Shown one piece after another: positions 63,813-64,000 of a stretch of DNA of 64,000 bases. Every line of letters starts with the position of its first letter. Within the stretch, counting starts at the first letter, position 1. Source of the DNA: Paludibacteraceae bacterium (lineage in GTDB: Bacteria > Bacteroidota > Bacteroidia > Bacteroidales > Paludibacteraceae); the NCBI GenBank assembly GCA_024693065.1, contig JAILLP010000004.1, positions 1 to 64,000 on the forward strand. The letters run 5' to 3'. Below the pieces are notes generated by a model. It searched no databases. It saw only the letters and a program-made list of their open reading frames with translations, and was not told the origin of the DNA. The position numbers and the translations under genes are program-made.

Positions 63813-63932
63813 ACTCGTTCTATAAAAATGTGGAGGTACATTATCCTGCACCTCCACAAATGTAATAAAAATACCCTAAAATATGCTATTCCGTTATGTT
63901 TCTTTCCCTGTTGGAGGGAACTTGCTATTCGT

Positions 63933-64000
63933 TCATTTGGTGACAACCCCACTGATAGGCGTTTCGCCATCGAATTTCACATCGAATTTCGTGCCGTCCA
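63933..64000 (-). CDS. C-terminal end of an unidentified protein
   Basis: On the minus strand the frame is open from base 64000 and ends at 63933-63935, giving the tail GTKFDVKFDGETPISGVVTK. It is too short to identify. It reads more like coding sequence than the two other minus-strand frames. A TTCCCT/AGGGAA inverted repeat follows (63904-63920). Confidence 0.45.
   Translation of the reverse strand, partial: DGTKFDVKFDGETPISGVVTK

Overview
The window reads as a chromosomal segment of an anaerobic Bacteroidota bacterium, probably Bacteroidales. Support: many starts are preceded by the Bacteroidota -7 box TAnnTTTG; there are type IX secretion (T9SS) type B C-terminal domains and a PorP/SprF protein; NusB is of the long type, with a PUR-family protein and a PepSY-like protein; and a large pyruvate:ferredoxin oxidoreductase sits near a 2[4Fe-4S] ferredoxin. 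No rRNA or tRNA gene was recognised.

Layout. 1-1.5 kb: 3' end of a GC-rich T9SS cargo gene. 1.8-4.3 kb: lon. 4.3-6.2 kb: a divergent pair, a von Willebrand A protein and a macro-domain/HTH protein. 6.2-9.1 kb: nusB-yajC-ybbR-coaE on the minus strand. 9.3-12.6 kb: mfd, divergent from a polyprenol-phosphate glycosyltransferase and dihydroorotase. 14.9-18.3 kb: a TolC-like channel and a LytS/LytTR two-component pair. 18.5-20 kb: pheS and bactofilin. 20.4-22.7 kb: PUR-family protein, ferredoxin, polysaccharide flippase. 22.9-27.7 kb: a CobW GTPase with a His-rich loop, a tiny lipoprotein, and metY-mntP-K+ channel. 28-31.3 kb: a beta-barrel, a PepSY-like protein and a histidine kinase/response regulator. 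31.4-32.5 kb: a decayed IS5-type element, with a second remnant of the same end at 27.7-27.8 kb. 32.5-36.2 kb: cvfB-like and asmA-like genes. 36.6-43.6 kb: a T9SS cassette (1566-residue cargo protein, OmpA/PD40 protein, PorP/SprF). 43.8-47.4 kb: pyruvate:ferredoxin oxidoreductase. 47.4-48.8 kb: a C5-cytosine methyltransferase.

49.1-63.2 kb is a complete-looking type III-A CRISPR interference locus without cas1/cas2: cas6, cas10(csm1), csm2, csm3, csm4, csm5; then an AbiEi/AbiEii toxin-antitoxin pair with its own operator-like inverted repeat and promoter; then, overlapping abiEii by ATGA, a Card1/Can2-like CARF-nuclease; a CARF-HEPN ribonuclease (Csx2/Csm6-like); a 115-residue protein; a RecD/Dda-like helicase; and a CRISPR array of 20 clear repeats plus one decayed terminal repeat. 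The insertion of an abortive-infection TA pair between the Csm complex and its second-messenger effectors, with translational coupling to one effector, is the most striking arrangement here. The genes look as if they work in layers: Cas6 matures crRNA, the Csm complex detects foreign transcripts and makes cyclic oligoadenylate, Card1 and the HEPN protein respond with nuclease activity, and AbiE may guard or back up the locus. The final 0.7 kb holds a hotdog thioesterase and the end of one more minus-strand gene.
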